From positions 7,401,264-7,465,263 of the forward strand of contig NC_091019.1 in assembly GCF_041296385.1 (NCBI RefSeq): a stretch of 64,000 bases of DNA, read 5' to 3'. This stretch comes from Aphelocoma coerulescens. Taxonomy: Eukaryota; Chordata; Aves; Passeriformes; Corvidae. The position numbers were made by a program, and so were the translations under genes. The notes below the pieces were generated by a model. That model saw nothing but the letters and a program-made list of their open reading frames with translations. It was not told the origin of the DNA and ran no database searches. This document shows positions 45,301-58,546 of the stretch, piece by piece. Numbering within the stretch: the first letter of the stretch is position 1; the number at the start of each line of letters is the position of its first letter.

Positions 45301-47086
45301 TTTTTCATATGATGCTGGAGAAAATACAGGTTTTTCATATGATACCAGAAATGAGTCTCACTGGCCTGAGAGTTCAGGGAGTAGACACAGTGTACAATAA
45401 GCTCAGGGTCTTGTTCTGTGGCCACTTTGCATGCTTTTGTGGCCCCAATCACCTGAACAGTCTGACTGGAATGCTGCTTTTAAAAGGGAATCTTACATGA
45501 AGGCAGTCATTGGGGTCAGTAATAGATCTGTGGTCCAGATTATCTTGTCTAGTGAGACCTCCCTACTTTTAGCCAAAAGGACAGTTTTCTGAATATTATT
45601 TGAACATTACTATTGAAACGCTATACACCAAAATTTTTTTGTAGAAGAAGCTTGATGTGAAACAGAGCTTTCCTTTTTTTTTTTTTTTGTGACAGTCCAT
45701 GCCTTTCTGTCCACTTGTGAAATATGACAAACATACAAGACACTGAATAATTTGATTGAAGTAGCATGCTTCAGAAACAGAGAACAGGACCATAAACCCA
45801 ACAAGATGCACTTCAATAACAATAGTAATATTTCTACTACAGCAACTCCTTAAATGAATGTACAAAGAACAGGGCTGTAAAAGACAGAACTTTTTTTAAT
45901 TGTAGAGAAGTAGCTGGTGGTAATTTTTTTCCTAAAAGTACAGTTTATTGTCAGTCTTACTACACTGATGTAACAAAGCAATCTGTAATACAATGGCTTC
46001 AGAAGAATGCCTCTTCTGTCATTTGTACGAGGATAAAAGTAGTGTGTTCATTTCAAGTTGCTTAATGAATATACAGGTGTTGATCTGGTGTATGTCAACT
46101 GTTGGAAGTGATAAAAATATGATTAATTTCCTTATTAAGCTTGAGAATGGTTGAGCTTTCCTTGGATGTATTTTCAAGGTCAGCTATTTTCTTTACATTT
46201 GTTGGGTTTGGTAATTATTTTTTAAGGGATATGAAAATAATTTTTTTCCTCCTTTCAGATAAAGGTGTGTAAATGACTCAGCCTGGGACTTGAGGAGAAG
46301 ATAAAGAGAAACATATCTGATGTTACTGTACTGGCATGGAGTGGGAGAAAGTCAAAAATCCTTGTTTCTAGTTTTTTAAGATCTTTTTGGTCTTAAAAAC
46401 ACTGGGCTATAATCAGATGTTGAAGGGAACTGTTTTTCATTTAGACTGATATGAGAGAAGGTGGAACCCTTCTTTTTTATAGATTTTGGAGTGAAGTATG
46501 AAGCTCATTGAATGTTAATGCTCTTGGCTGTAGCCATGCCATTGTATCATTCTCTCTGGCAGGTAGCCAGAACCAATTCTCACACATGAGATCTCAGACT
46601 AAGGTCCAGTAGTATCCCTCCTCTTCCCCACAATTGAAGATTAATTCTGCTGAGTGGTAGTAGGCTAGTTCTTTAGGAGGAAATATGATACGGTTTTCTT
46701 CTGTAGGTTCTTAATATGCTTTCTGAATTCTTTCAGAAATGCAGGGGTAATAAATATAATTTTTCTCCTGCTTAGAATTCACACTTCTGTTGTCTGAATT
46801 TTCTGGGCCCTGAAAACTTTCTGGTTTCTATCAATGTGGATGATGATGCTTGTTTGGTTAATGGCTTGCTAGGATTTATATTTGAGGTACAGAAGTAGTA
46901 TTTAGGATGTGACTTGTGGCCATACTATACCTGAAGACTATGTGCTTTTGTTGTGACTGTGTTTAAGTATAATGGGTGCTTAAACCAGTGGTGCAACTCC
47001 GTAATTTCATGGAATGTGTTTGGCTCGATGGCTTTTTTTGGATGACTTATAAGAAAGTGCCTAACACAGCAAAATAGAAGCTACTT

Positions 47087-47141
47087 GCACTCTGCTGCCA
47101 AAGGAATGGAGAAAAATGCATTGGCAATATTGATGGCGCTC
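47087..47141 (-). mobile_element. Fossil fragment of ERVL reverse transcriptase
   Basis: TGCACTCTGCTGCCAAAGGAATGGAGAAAAATGCATTGGCAATATTGATGG is about 92% identical by eye to 62007-62060, the part of the minus-strand ERVL pol that encodes the DIANAFFSIPLAAEC motif. Only about 55 bp are recognisable. Confidence 0.65.
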
Positions 47142-49886
47142 CATATATCTAAGATCATGAACCTAAACTAAAAATACAGAAAAAAAGTCTCAGTTTGGCC
47201 AGAAAAACTAAAAATAGATTCTTTTGTGATGTTGGAATTCTGTTTGTTATGCTATGGATAATGAATAATTTCTGTCCGGGAGACTTGCCATGGAGTTACT
47301 TTTGACATTTTAATGTGTTCTTTGTTTTTAGAAAAATTAGAATGCTGACACTTTCCTGTGTCTCATTTATTAATTTACAGTAAGGACAGAAGATAAGGCT
47401 ATCTTAACCTAAATTGTAATCCCTTTTTCAGTGAGATTGTGAGCTCAATATTATTTTCCATATTTAATAGAAAACTGTTCGTAGACAATATTCCTTATGA
47501 TGTACCACTCTGCAGACAAAGAAATCTCATTTATGCCACTTGTCAAAGCAGCGTTTCTTCCTATTGTCTAGTTTTGCACAATGGGTGCACCATCTGTCTT
47601 GTAAGGGTCAGATTGTAAATATTCTCTATATGGAAGTCAAGTAATATGTTTTTCAGAAAGCCTGGAGATTTTTCATACCATCCTTCAGTCTTAATATTGT
47701 GCAAAGGTTTAAGATGTGTATTGTTATATTTGCTATTTCAAACTTATTGGAGGGCAAGTACCTTTTAGAAATACTGAAGAATAAATATGAAATATCATCA
47801 AATAGCAGTTTTTATGTGCTACTATACTTTTCTTTACTCCCTTTCCTTACTTACTCATCTTGCCCTTTACATAATTCCTGTGTTTAATGTTTACTGTTAC
47901 TGGTTTTTATCTTAGCAATATTTTTGTAGTGTTCTCTCTTAAGTTTCTGCTGTATTTGTAGGTACAAACAATACTTCAGTCAATCATTAGAGAAATCAAT
48001 ACATGAATCTTACAAGCTGAAGAAATATGTGTGTACAGAATTTCTTGATATTTTACTTGTTGATATTGATTAATAGCTTCTATGGAAAAAAGTAGAGAAG
48101 GGTCAAAAAATTCTGGTGTCTTTTGTCTTCATATGCTATCTTAGGAAGAAAAGACTTGTTTGCTGCCAGCTAGTGTATATTACCCAAAGTGTTTATTTTT
48201 CCAACCATTTACATATTCTTGTTGTCATTTATGAATGGTCAAATTTTGTCAAATTGTGATCAGTTTCCTTGAAAGAAGTAGGTAGGTTTTCTTTGCATTT
48301 GCCAACTGTGACAATTGAAGCTGGTTGAAAAACAAAGTAAACCTACTTTGGACAAATTGAAGCACTTAGAAAATGGAGCATATATTTGCTGAGTCACATC
48401 TAATTGCAGAACTAACACCTTTCCCTTTTTGTTGGAGATGGAACTGCAGCAGAATATCTTTCTAATGTCTACATATGTGATGGTCTTCCAGGCCATCACA
48501 CTTCTACCCATGACATTGCTGCTATGCTCTTGCTTTGACAGCATCAAAACACATTTCTATGCAACAAGGCAAATAGGGATTTATGATGGGACCCAGTCTC
48601 TGTAATTTCACTGTAGTGAAATGACACATAAACTAATCATCAGTAATTGTTATGGGTGTTTATATAGCTTGTTTTGGTAGTGGGAGGGGAAACAAATTAC
48701 CTGGTGTAAGTGGTAAACAAAATAGTTTAGACATGCTTTATATTGTTGAATTCTCTTGAGTTGATACACTTCTTCAGGTGATTCTGTGTTTTTGTTGTTA
48801 TGAATGACTATAGAAGTAGGAGCTCTGACTTTGTACCTCAGAACTGCTTGGTGAACCAAGAGTAGCAATAAGCCCAGCAATTACACTATGCCCACCTTAT
48901 GTGTGTCATCCTCATCATGTTTGAATGATTTTGCAGCCATGTGTTTGTTTCAGGCTAGTCTGTGGCAGTAAACATGGGGAAAAAACCTGAGATTTTACTG
49001 AAATGTGGAAGAGAAAACAAAAAAATATGTGGAAAAATTGAGCTGACAAGACTGAAATGCAGCAGCTGTGCTCTGGGTAGCATTAGATTGTTAAGGGTTT
49101 CTTCCTCCTGAGGCAGTGTAATGAAATGTGTGCTTGATGTGCAAAGAGAGACTGTCTCTCTTGAAAATGGAGAACAAAAATCAATTTTTATACTGCTTCA
49201 CTTAGATTTTTTTATTAAGAAATATTTTTCAGGACGGGGTGAAACTCAGCAAGGGTGCAAATCAAAGAACTGTGTTTAGGTGTTTAGTAGCTGAACCTTT
49301 GAGATGCTATGCTGAAACTACTAAGTTGATAATTAATTGTTATTTTCAGTGCCAAAATGCCCAAAATAGCCACTGTATTCTTACTACTTATCAAAGGCTG
49401 GCATAGTCCATCAGTCATGCTGTACTTCTACCCCTCTGATCTGTGGAGAGTACAGAAGGTCCTGGCATTTCTTCCTCTGAAAATAGGTACTGTTGATTTT
49501 TTGTTGGTTTTGATTTGTTTTCTTTCCCCTTCTGTGAAGGGAGCCAACATTTGCCAAGGGACCAGATATTTTTGAGAGGCTTAATACCTATAATCTGCAA
49601 TGGATTTTCTTTCCAGTGAGATGAAAGAGTCTAATCTGATGACTTTTGAATTTCAGAAGGGGACAGCTGGTTGACTGCATTAACCTTTTGAAAATCTGAA
49701 TGCAAACAAGAGCTATATTCTTTAAAACTTAGACTATTCTCTAGATGCTGTTGGGTATGGGGGATACCAAATAGTTGTGATTGTTAGGAATCCATCCTGA
49801 CCTCTTTTAGAAAGTTTAGCCTTGCAGCTGTCTTCATTTTAGCCTCAGTCAAGGAATAAGATTACTTGGCTTAACACAAAGGGTAA

Positions 49887-50512
49887 TGTTGGGGTGGCTC
49901 AGCCCACTATTGGGCCAAGACCATGGAAAGCCAGTCAAACCAGGGCCATCCACTGGCGTGGATTTCCCTGCCCATGACAGTGGGTCTGAGGGCAGATCAG
50001 AGGATGTGACCAAGGTCTAAGTCGCCTCCCCCTGGGTGGTTCCTGGGGTCAGACTACCTCCCCCTGTTCTGGAAAGTTCTTTGTTCTTTGGATGTTTATT
50101 GGTTCCCTGTCGTGACTCCCGCCTCCCTTTCTTCCCAATTGGTTCTAGAAAATTGTATCCTCCCCTTTGTCTGTATCCCATTGGTTGCTTCCCTTTACCC
50201 CATCTTGCTCCACCCCCCCATAAAAAGCTGTGTCCTGTGCTTCTTAGGGCCTTTGCTGGTCCCTGGACCTTATTGCAAATAAACCTGCTGGAACCCACAC
50301 CAGAGGCCCCTCTCTGTTCCCTTGCCTCCGGGCTGATGCGAGCCCTGATACCGGCTGCCTGTTGTGTCTCCTCTGAGGAGGAAGCAGCACACGCGTCTAA
50401 CCTACGCCTCACTTTTCCACTGAAGACGTTCTGAGGACGTTGTGGAAGTGACGCTGCGTTCCCTCTGACTGAGGGCACACCAGGGCTCGAACATTCAAGC
50501 CAGCCAGCATCA
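49887..50512 (+). mobile_element. Solo LTR with perfect 6-bp TSD
   Basis: 626 bp, TGTTGGGGTGGCTC to GCCAGCATCA, flanked by gggtaa (49881-49886 and 50513-50518). It has CCAATTGG and CCATTGGTTG boxes, CCCATAAAAAGC (TATA) near 50218 and GCAAATAAACC near 50276. Class II by TSD length. The 130-150 codon frames here are compositional. Confidence 0.92.
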
Positions 50513-50518
50513 GGGTAA

Positions 50519-50850
50519 GGCTTGGGTAATTAATCTGTAACCATGGTGCCTCAATGACAGTGAAATGAAGGAGGGGTCAGAATCCATTACAGCATTGCTG
50601 CTTTCCTTCTGTTTCCTTCATTAAGCTTACTTAATGTTGCAATCAGTGCAGCCTATGCAATTTAATTTAGTGAAAAATCAGTCTCAAATACTGCTTTCTG
50701 TGAGATCACTGCATTCATATATGAATATATATGCATTCATGTATGAAAAAAAAACACTGTCTTCGAGTGCATAGGTAGTGAATAGAGACTCATCTGCTTT
50801 TTTGTTTACTTGTAAAACCACTATCTGCTCTTCAGTATACAGATGTGCTG
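50519..50850. other. AT-rich non-coding DNA
   Basis: Nothing recognised. Confidence 0.5.
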
Positions 50851-51275
50851 TGTCATAAATTAAGACTACGCCAATTAGCAACAATTTATGGTTTATTAAT
50901 TGTAGCAAGTAGAAAGTGAGCAAATTGCAGCGCTGGGTGACAGGGGGAGTCTGCGCTCCGCCGCTGCCACGTAAGTATTTTAGCTGGCCCCCTATTTATA
51001 TGATTTTACTTCCGTCTTCGTGGATTGCTTTGAACCACTCTGCGCATGTGCTACTTGTTGCTAGGGGGTCGTCTTCTGCCTTCTGGTGGTCGTTGAGGAT
51101 GAAGGAAGTAGTCTTCCTCTTCTGTCCTCTGTTCGACCTTTTGTTCCTTGTTTATTTTTAGAAGAAGAAGACACAATATCTGGCATATCATCTCTTTTTT
51201 GTTCTTATATGGAAAAAGAGCTGAACACACAGTGTTTGGCATGCCACACTCTCCTGTTATGCAAGCATCTGTACA
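50851..51275 (-). mobile_element. Probable LTR, minus strand
   Basis: On the minus strand a TATA box (TCATATAAATAGGGGGCC, about 50990-51003) precedes a GC-rich stretch and a TTAATAAACC polyadenylation signal near 50895. The order and spacing fit an LTR. No TSD was found and both ends are approximate. Confidence 0.5.
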
Positions 51276-51293
51276 GCAATACAGTAGTTGCAG

Positions 51294-51447
51294 AAGCGAT
51301 ACTTAGCAATACATATCCTGAGTATATTTGATTATATATATATATATATATTGTTTTAAAGGAAGCAATACTTGGCAATACATATCATGAGTATATTTGA
51401 TTGGCAATACATATAAGTATATTTGATTACATATATTGTTTTAAAGG
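51294..51447. repeat. Local tandem duplication
   Basis: AGCAATACTTGGCAATACATATCATGAGTATATTTGATT... to TTGTTTTAAAGG occurs twice (51294-51363 and 51364-51447). The second unit has an inner repeat of GGCAATACATAT and AGTATATTTGATT. A (TA)n run lies in the first. Confidence 0.75.
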
Positions 51448-52461
51448 CATTCTTTTTGATAAACAATACAATCTTTCACAGCTGTATTTGGCTCAGGAAA
51501 GTTTATGAAAGCAGACATTTAATTTAATTGAATTTAATGTATCTCTTTATCTCTGTTCCTGTTTCAATCATCCTAGTTCTTTGCCTAATTTTGACTCAGC
51601 TGAAGCTCCTTTGGCACAAGGGCAGATTGTCATCTGTTCCTGGGCACAGAAAAAATTAATTTTGCCCCTAATTCAGTACCTTAGTGGGTACTGAATGGGT
51701 GTTACAGTAGTTGCAAGACACCTAGTGTCCCAGGTTCACCTTTAACAACTCTAGTTTATTTATTACTTGAATACTTTAAGCCTTTGTTTTAAAAGTTGCT
51801 TTCCTTTTGTTTTTATTAATGTTTTCTGCTCAGAGTTGTTCATAGGATATTGCTAGCCCTCTGCATAAATATGAGTAGGGGAAATACCAGCACTCGTCAA
51901 ATTAGTACTGAGCTTAATAGTGTGCCTTCTAATATGCAAAAGTGAAGAATGCAGCCACGGCAAGGCTGTATTTCCATTTCTCTTAGAATTCAACAGACAA
52001 GTAAAAAAATGGTATGTATCTGTCAGTAATTGGGTGTTGCACATCAGAAGGAAGTTGCACATCATAGCTGAAGGATGTTTCTGTTGAAAATTGGATCTGG
52101 ATATTTAATGTTTAGATTGCGGCAGGATCTGTGCCACTGAGAAAAGAAGAAAACAATACTCCCCATATAAGAGCCACTATCTGAGGTCAGTAACCAGACT
52201 GCAATGTAAGAGTCATGGTAGTCCCTTCCAATGAATAAGAAAGAAATGCAGTACTGTGTTTCAGAGTGGAGCTGGCTCTGATCATCAGCTGGCACTGCGA
52301 ATTTATTCCAGCTATGGATCTGGCCATTAACCAAGTGAAGACATCTTTTAATTGTGAGCATTGTATCTTTGTCAGGTCAATGAGCATTTTCAATACTTTG
52401 ATCCAAATCAGTATTTACAACTTGATTCTAAGGCTGAGCTGCATAAGAACAGCCAGTGTTT
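51448..52461. other. AT-rich non-coding DNA
   Basis: No gene recognised. Confidence 0.5.
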
Positions 52462-52466
52462 AATAT

Positions 52467-53076
52467 TGTGCCGGTTTGGCCAAATTTAGAAATGTATCCT
52501 CTGAGAGAAGGCAGGTTACAAACCACCAGGTTTGGGAAAAAAGAAACTTTTTCCTCAAAGGAAAGTGAAAGAGATAAAAACAATTTATTTAACAAACACA
52601 TGGGAAAAGGATAATAATGCTAAATAATAAAATCTCTCGCTGTGGAGAAAAACCTGGGAAAATGTTAGAGTCCTCCCTTTGGTCTCCCTCCTCCTCGGAG
52701 CTGGAATTTCCACTGTGCCCAGTGGAAAGTCCTCCCAATGTGTTCTGATATTGAAGCAGTCCAGCAGAAAAAGGGAAAAAATCCTAAATTCCCGGAAAAA
52801 CAAAGCTCAACTCTCTGGAGGGGAAAAAACCAAAAAATGGCTGAACAAGCAAGCAGGGTGCTTTCTCCGCTCCCGCTCTCCCAGCCACAGAACGCAGAAG
52901 CCAAAAGAAAAAAAATGCGGAGAACAAGAGTGTGTTATCTTAGTCTGCATCCTTGAGGGTTTTTTTTTCTTCCCTCTCTGCTCAGGCTCAGTTTAAAAAC
53001 ATAGAAAGGTGTATATATACTAATTTCTGGGCATAGTGCAGTGATAGGGAATACATCATCAAGTCACCCAAAGACA
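52467..53076 (-). mobile_element. Solo LTR, ERVL-like, minus strand
   Basis: 610 bp from TGTGCCGGTTTGGCC to CCCAAAGACA, flanked by aatat (52462-52466) and aatgt (53077-53081), a 5-bp TSD with one mismatch. Minus-strand TATA (TAGTATATATACACC) near 53010-53022. The polyadenylation region is near 52575-52640 (TTTATTT on plus). It is the full-length relative of the 94-bp insertion at 6477-6570. Confidence 0.75.
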
Positions 53077-53081
53077 AATGT

Positions 53082-53990
53082 CAAACATGAAAAATAATGT
53101 TATGTTACCTGTTATTTTCAAAACTGAACTAGTCCCTTTGAGATAACAGCAGCATATAAAATGAAGCTCCCTCCAGACTTCTTGTGCAAGAATATGTTCT
53201 AGTCTTTGTGAAGGTTTCCACCCTTCCAGACTGTGTTCATTTGGTGTGATATTCATCATTCTAGTACCTACCTGACACCTTTCTTACTCAGCTGCATAGA
53301 TAATTCAAAAAGGTTGCATATTTCTTCTGCAGCAAGCAGATAACAAGGAGGTAGATAAGAGAAAATCAGGTGTTTATATGGAATATAATGATATCTAATA
53401 CCTCTCTTCTAATCTCTCGCTATCTTTCACTACTAAGGAGTATTTGTGCTAAGAGTGCACTCTTTGTTTAAATAAACTGTACTAGCTGAGTCTGTTTTTG
53501 CAGATGATGCTTTTTACTTTTATCTTAAGTATTTGCAAAATCTAGAAATGTTGGGCTGTCAGTATTATTCCTTTAAGCTAAATCAGTGGGAAAGATGGTA
53601 AATGCTGCCGAAGAAATCTAAGCAGTTTTATTAGAACTGTGCTTTGAAGAATAATGAGCAAAACTTTTAGAGAGCAAGGCATCAGAAGTTATGTTATTTA
53701 AAAGCAGATAAAAAGAAAATTATGTCCACCTTCTGAAAAAAAAGTAGGAAGATACTATCTGCAGAAATTAGCTGAGGAGCAGAGAGATGCTGCATTTAAA
53801 ATGGATTTTGGATCAAACCTACCTACACAAAACTTCATTTTGGGGTAGTAGTTGCTCCACGATATTTTCAATGCTTTATTTGCAGTAATGTCCCAGTATG
53901 CCTGCCTAGGTGAAGCCAGGTAAGAATTCTTTTCTTTGGGTATTGGTTTAAGACAATTTTAAGGAAGACACGCTAAAAGGAGTTACCTGC
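53082..53990. other. AT-rich non-coding DNA
   Basis: No gene recognised. Confidence 0.5.
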
Positions 53991-54800
53991 TCTTTAGTTT
54001 TAACTAATCCCTTTCCAGCAATATGGAGAAATGAATACCAGTAGATATAAGTGAAAAAATAACACTTTACTAAAAAAATGAAACAGCAACAGGAAAGAAT
54101 AACAGTAATAACTAGTTATAAAATTGCTGAAATCTCGAGGACTCCCTGGGAACAAAGAGAAACTCAAAATGGGGGAGCGACCCTTTCTCCAAGATGGTGC
54201 CCTCCACAGAGAAACACGGGTAGGAAGACAAAAGGAAGATGGTGGCAGCTGCCTCCCTGCCTTGTCCGCCCTTATCTCTCTGGCTGCAGCAGCTCCATCA
54301 GCGAATGTGGCTGGCACACTCCAGCAGCTGGTACTCGGTCAAGGGCTAGAACTCATGAAGGAAGTTCACCTTTCTTTCAGCAGAAGACAGCAAGGTAGCT
54401 GGCTGGGGTGATTTGGACTCTGTGCCTTCTCACTTTGGCCAGGCATTAGTGGTGAGCTGGGGTGACTGCAGGGAGCGGGCCAGATATGGTCCTCTTGGCG
54501 CGATGCCATGGCTTGCAGATAGGGACAGAATCTGGCCCGAGGCAGTCCATGACTGTGAAATCCACCCTCTCAGGAAAAAAAAAAAACGCCAGGAGCAACC
54601 CCCTCTGAAAAGAAACAGAAGAAAACCCAGAAGGGAAGCCTCTGGTTTGAGAAGAGCTATGAGGCAAGAGAGAGGTCTGGTTGGGCAACTCTGACTTTTA
54701 AAAAGCCTGGGGCAATCCCCCTGGCCTCTGCCCAACTTCTCCGTTTTCTGGGCACAGGGTCTTAAAGAGACAGTAATAATTTTGGGCACAGGTAGATATG
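53990..54800 (-). mobile_element. Probable ERVL-like LTR remnant, minus strand
   Basis: A GC-richer block. Its minus-strand TAGTAAAGTGTTATTTTTTC (near 54055-54075) resembles the TAGTAAAGAACTGTTATTCC R region of the LTR at 56492. A Lys/Arg-rich A12 stretch and GGGCACAGG follow on the plus strand. Ends and TSD not determined. Confidence 0.45.
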
Positions 54801-56486
54801 GAATGCAATAATGTTTTGGTTTATACAGGACACTTTGTTAATGGTAGTCAGTGTGCATTTGCCTGCCTATTGTGTTTCTCAGCGTTACACTAAAGTCAAA
54901 ACCCACTCCAACTGCAGTCCCCCTCTATCCATGCCCCACCCTTGCACACCAAAAACTCAGTCAGATTGCCACTGTAGCAGTGGTAGAGAAGCAGATACCC
55001 CTCAATTAATTTGTCATGAAACCTTGTGCTATAGTTGAAGCACATAGCTTTACTGAGGATGAAGTCCTTTTCAGAAAGCCTTTGCCCACCTGAGTCAGAA
55101 TTTTTGGAGAGTGTTACAGGGGAAATCATATGGTTGAAATTGTGCCTTTCCAGGTACTGATGTATCTTTGTAGGAAATGTTTTCAAGAAAACCTGTTTTT
55201 CACCATCTTTATCTGTACTCAACTCTATACACTTTCTCTGTCTATACTCAGCTAAAATGTTGTTGTTGACTTTGATGAAAGTACAGTCAGATACCTTGTG
55301 CTTTTCATGGGCCTTCCAGTTGAAGGGCTGAGTACATTAAAATTAATACTTCTATCAAGAAACAAAAAAAATTGAAGACACTAAAAACAAACCATGCCTT
55401 CAACCACTACATTTTTTTAATACTGAGCAGTTAAAATTTATTCTCCTGGGGGTAAAAATTAATATTACTAACTTAGAAATTTTTATTAAAATTATTTTAT
55501 TTTGTGAGTGTAAAATGTAGTATGAATATATTAATTAGCTATTCCTTAAAAACAGCATTTCTTAAGGGATGTTTCTGCTGGAGTTAGAAGAATTATAGAG
55601 AGAGAACTGAAAAACTATTTAAACTGCCCTTGTTTTCCCTGAAGATCAATAGTAGACTTCAGACTGACAGTATGTGCAACTTTCTGAAATATATACTGCT
55701 TACTACATCCTTTTCGCTTTATGTCTTTTTGTATATGCACAAGATAGTGTTGTATTTGCAGCTTTGGATCCTAATACATGTTTCCGGATTTTTGTGCTAA
55801 ACTTTGGGTAACAAGGGACTTTTTAAACTGAAAAATTGACATGTAGCTTTTCCAAGTTTTGATAATTTGATTCCACTGAAGTAGGCAATAGTGAAATAAC
55901 AGGTAATTTACATTTCAAAACAAAAGGCTTATTTTTACCATCAGGCCTACGGACCTTTTTCTCTTGAGGTATTTCTATTGTGAGATTCAATAGGAAGCTG
56001 AGTTACCTGACTTTCAGGCTGGTTTAAAACCCAGAAAAGACTGACACCAACTCTTCTAATCAATCCCAAACATTTGACTGTTCACTAGTTCATACTGCAG
56101 CCACTGGTTTAAATCAGTGGATTGAAATAGTTTAATGATAAGTGCTTTTATAAAACTCTAATGCATAATGTTTTAGTAAAATGTAATTTCTGATGAAGTT
56201 TAGTGGTACTAGGTTGCTGTTCAATAGTTTAGTAAATATTTCTTACAAATGAAGCAGTTTTGCATCATTTCATATGTGGTGGCATCATCCAACTGATCAG
56301 ATGAGATTTAGAGACATTTTAGATTAAGCATATAATTTTCAGGACAAATACCGTGTTAAAAAGAATCCGTTGAGGATATAAATTACTTAATTGTTTTTAC
56401 TTAGCTGGTGTGTTTGTAGCTGGATTTAAAACATTATTTTAAAATTATCCCTGCAGTTTTATAATTTAAAAATCATATTCCTTATA
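54801..56486. other. AT-rich non-coding DNA
   Basis: No gene recognised. Confidence 0.5.
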
Positions 56487-56491
56487 AGCCA

Positions 56492-57407
56492 TGGTTGGGG
56501 TTTTTAGGCGTTCGCCTAGTTTTTTTCTGTTAAAGGAATTTTCCCCCATACTGGTGCTAGGGGAACAAATGGCCAGGTTCTTAAGAAGAACAAAAGACCT
56601 GGCCGCTCTTTTTGTTTCATCTGAGTGTGTGGTCAGTCGGTCTTGGTGTTCAGAGAGAGAGGGAAGCTGTTTGTTCTTTGGCCATTTTTCTTTCTGTCGG
56701 AGCAGCACCGGGATCCCAAGCCCGCCTTCCCTGCCCCGCTGGGAGCCGGGCTGTGGCCGCTCTGCCCTGCTGCTGCTTCGAGCCTTCGCTACATTGTAGC
56801 CCTGCTTGCCCTGCCTGCCCGGACCCCCGGGGGGGTTCTCCGTTTGGCTACACCTTGTCTGCCACCCGGGATTTGTGCTTGCTCCTGCCATTCCAGCCTG
56901 CCGTTCCAGCCTGCCGTTCCAGCCTGCTGTTCCCGAGGGTCCAGCTGGACACCGGGATCAGCTGCCCAGGGGTTTGTGAAGCTTCTTTGTTCCATCCCTT
57001 CCCGGGATCCCAGGCCATCACTGCTGTGTGCTCCCCGAGTTTGCTCCGGAGCGCCCCCTGCAACCATGGGGGAACCATCACACCTGCCCTGCTCACCGGG
57101 AGCCGTCAGCGCCCCTGCCAGCTGGGAGCGGAACTGCACCCGAGGGGAAAGGGCCTGACAGCCAAGAAGGCTGGGACTGGGTTTGTGATTGTTTGCTGTT
57201 ACTGCCATAGTTATTGCTGTTTGTTTGACTGGTTATACACATATAGATATATAATAGTAAAGAACTGTTATTCCTATTTCCCACATCTTTGCCTAAAAGC
57301 CCCTTGATTTCAAAATTATAATAACACGGAGGGAAGGGGGTTGCATCTGCCATTCCAAGGTAGGCTTCTGCCTTCCTTAGCAGACACCTGTCTTTCAAAC
57401 CAAGACA
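56492..57407 (+). mobile_element. ERVL-type solo LTR, same family as the 3' provirus
   Basis: About 916 bp from TGGTTGGGGTTTTTAGG to CAAACCAAGACA. It matches, in opposite orientation, the LTR 58547-59479 along its length: GGGATCC-rich GC part, TGCCATTCCAGCCTGCCGTTCC repeats, AATAGTAAAGAACTGTTATTCC. The flanks gcca and gcta are an eroded TSD. The GC-rich half yields spurious frames of up to 231 codons. Confidence 0.8.
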
Positions 57408-57411
57408 GCTA

Positions 57412-58540
57412 TTATGAGCCTGTTATAAATTTTTTTTAAAAAGCACCCTTTTCGTCAAACTGCTGCACTCGTTTGGTAGAAATTTCATTAAACACGAGAT
57501 GGTCTCAAATAACTATGTAATAGAAAACTGGAAATATAGAATAAATGTGGTCAAAAAAGGCTGGGAGAAGACAGCACCTAATCTTGTGTTGAACATGGAT
57601 TTGTTCCTCTTAGCTTGTACTTTTAAAGCATGGTGTTACAGTTATAGTGCATCTTTTCATTTTTTCTTTATAAGTTCTATGGTGAAACATTTCTGTTGTT
57701 ACTACAGAAACAGAAGATCATGAAGTATTAAACTATCATACTGGTACAATGTCATCACTTTTTTTTTTATCTGTTGGATGATTACTTGACTTGGTAATAG
57801 TGGGTACTATTTCCTGGGGGGAAAAAAAAAAAAAAAAAGGCAAAAAACCCTAAAAACCCAAACAACCCAAAAACTTTGGGAGAGCAGAAGCAAGTATTGT
57901 TTTTGCATCTGGAAGATTAATAGTTTTAGTCCCTGCAGTAGTTTAAGTCCCTGCAATAATTCCCCACACATGCATTAGTAACAATAACCAAAAAAAAAAA
58001 AGAAACTGCACTATCACCGTAATACTTGGGGTTTATGTTTTGTAGACTAAATGCTGGTCTTCCTTGGAATCAGAAAGAAACCATGACATTTACTAGAAAT
58101 CAGAATTTGTTCGTGCTATCAAGAAGTGCATGTAAGCATTTATTGGGTTAATCCTTCCTAACAGCATTTGAAAGTAAGTTTCTGTGATTGAGTTGCGTTT
58201 CAGACAAGGAAATTGAACTTCTCCGTCATCTTTCTTGTGAATTAACATCTGGGTGTTCAAGGAAGTTGGGATGAGAGGCCTTCCCTGTTTGAAAGAAAAA
58301 AGCCAACATATTAAAAAAATTTACAAATGCAATTATCGAACTTCTTCATATAGCTTGTATAATTTTTCACTTACAGTGTAGATTTAGACTTGTGAAATTG
58401 CTACAGAGGTGTCAAGTACATGGGGAAAAATAGCAAAGCCGTCCAACTAGTATTTGTGCTACGCATTTAACCTGTACAGCATTCATGGAGTAATGGGGAC
58501 AGGGTAAGGCTTTTAAATAAGTTCACCATGGAAAATGTCT
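57412..58540. other. Non-coding DNA between two inverted LTRs
   Basis: Nothing recognised except A-rich runs near 57822-57840 and 57989-58000. Confidence 0.5.
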
Positions 58541-58546
58541 GACTTT

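Larger units (their letters stand above)
42088..49880 (+). other. Probable intron 1, no exon recognised
   Basis: AT-rich DNA downstream of the donor at 42088. It contains the G/T-rich tract at 42298-42392 and an ERVL pol fragment at 47087-47141. No downstream exon with convincing splice sites and protein similarity was identified. Confidence 0.4.

Noticed and set aside
49351..49488. Possible exon 2 (TTTTCAG before, AAATAG|GTACTG after, open in phase with exon 1)
   Set aside because: Weak polypyrimidine tract and an unconvincing protein right after a signal peptide. It probably arises by chance in a long intron.
56612..57307. 231-codon plus-strand frame
   Set aside because: It lies wholly inside a GC-rich LTR. 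The inverted LTR at 58547 gives similar frames, so it reflects LTR sequence, not a gene.
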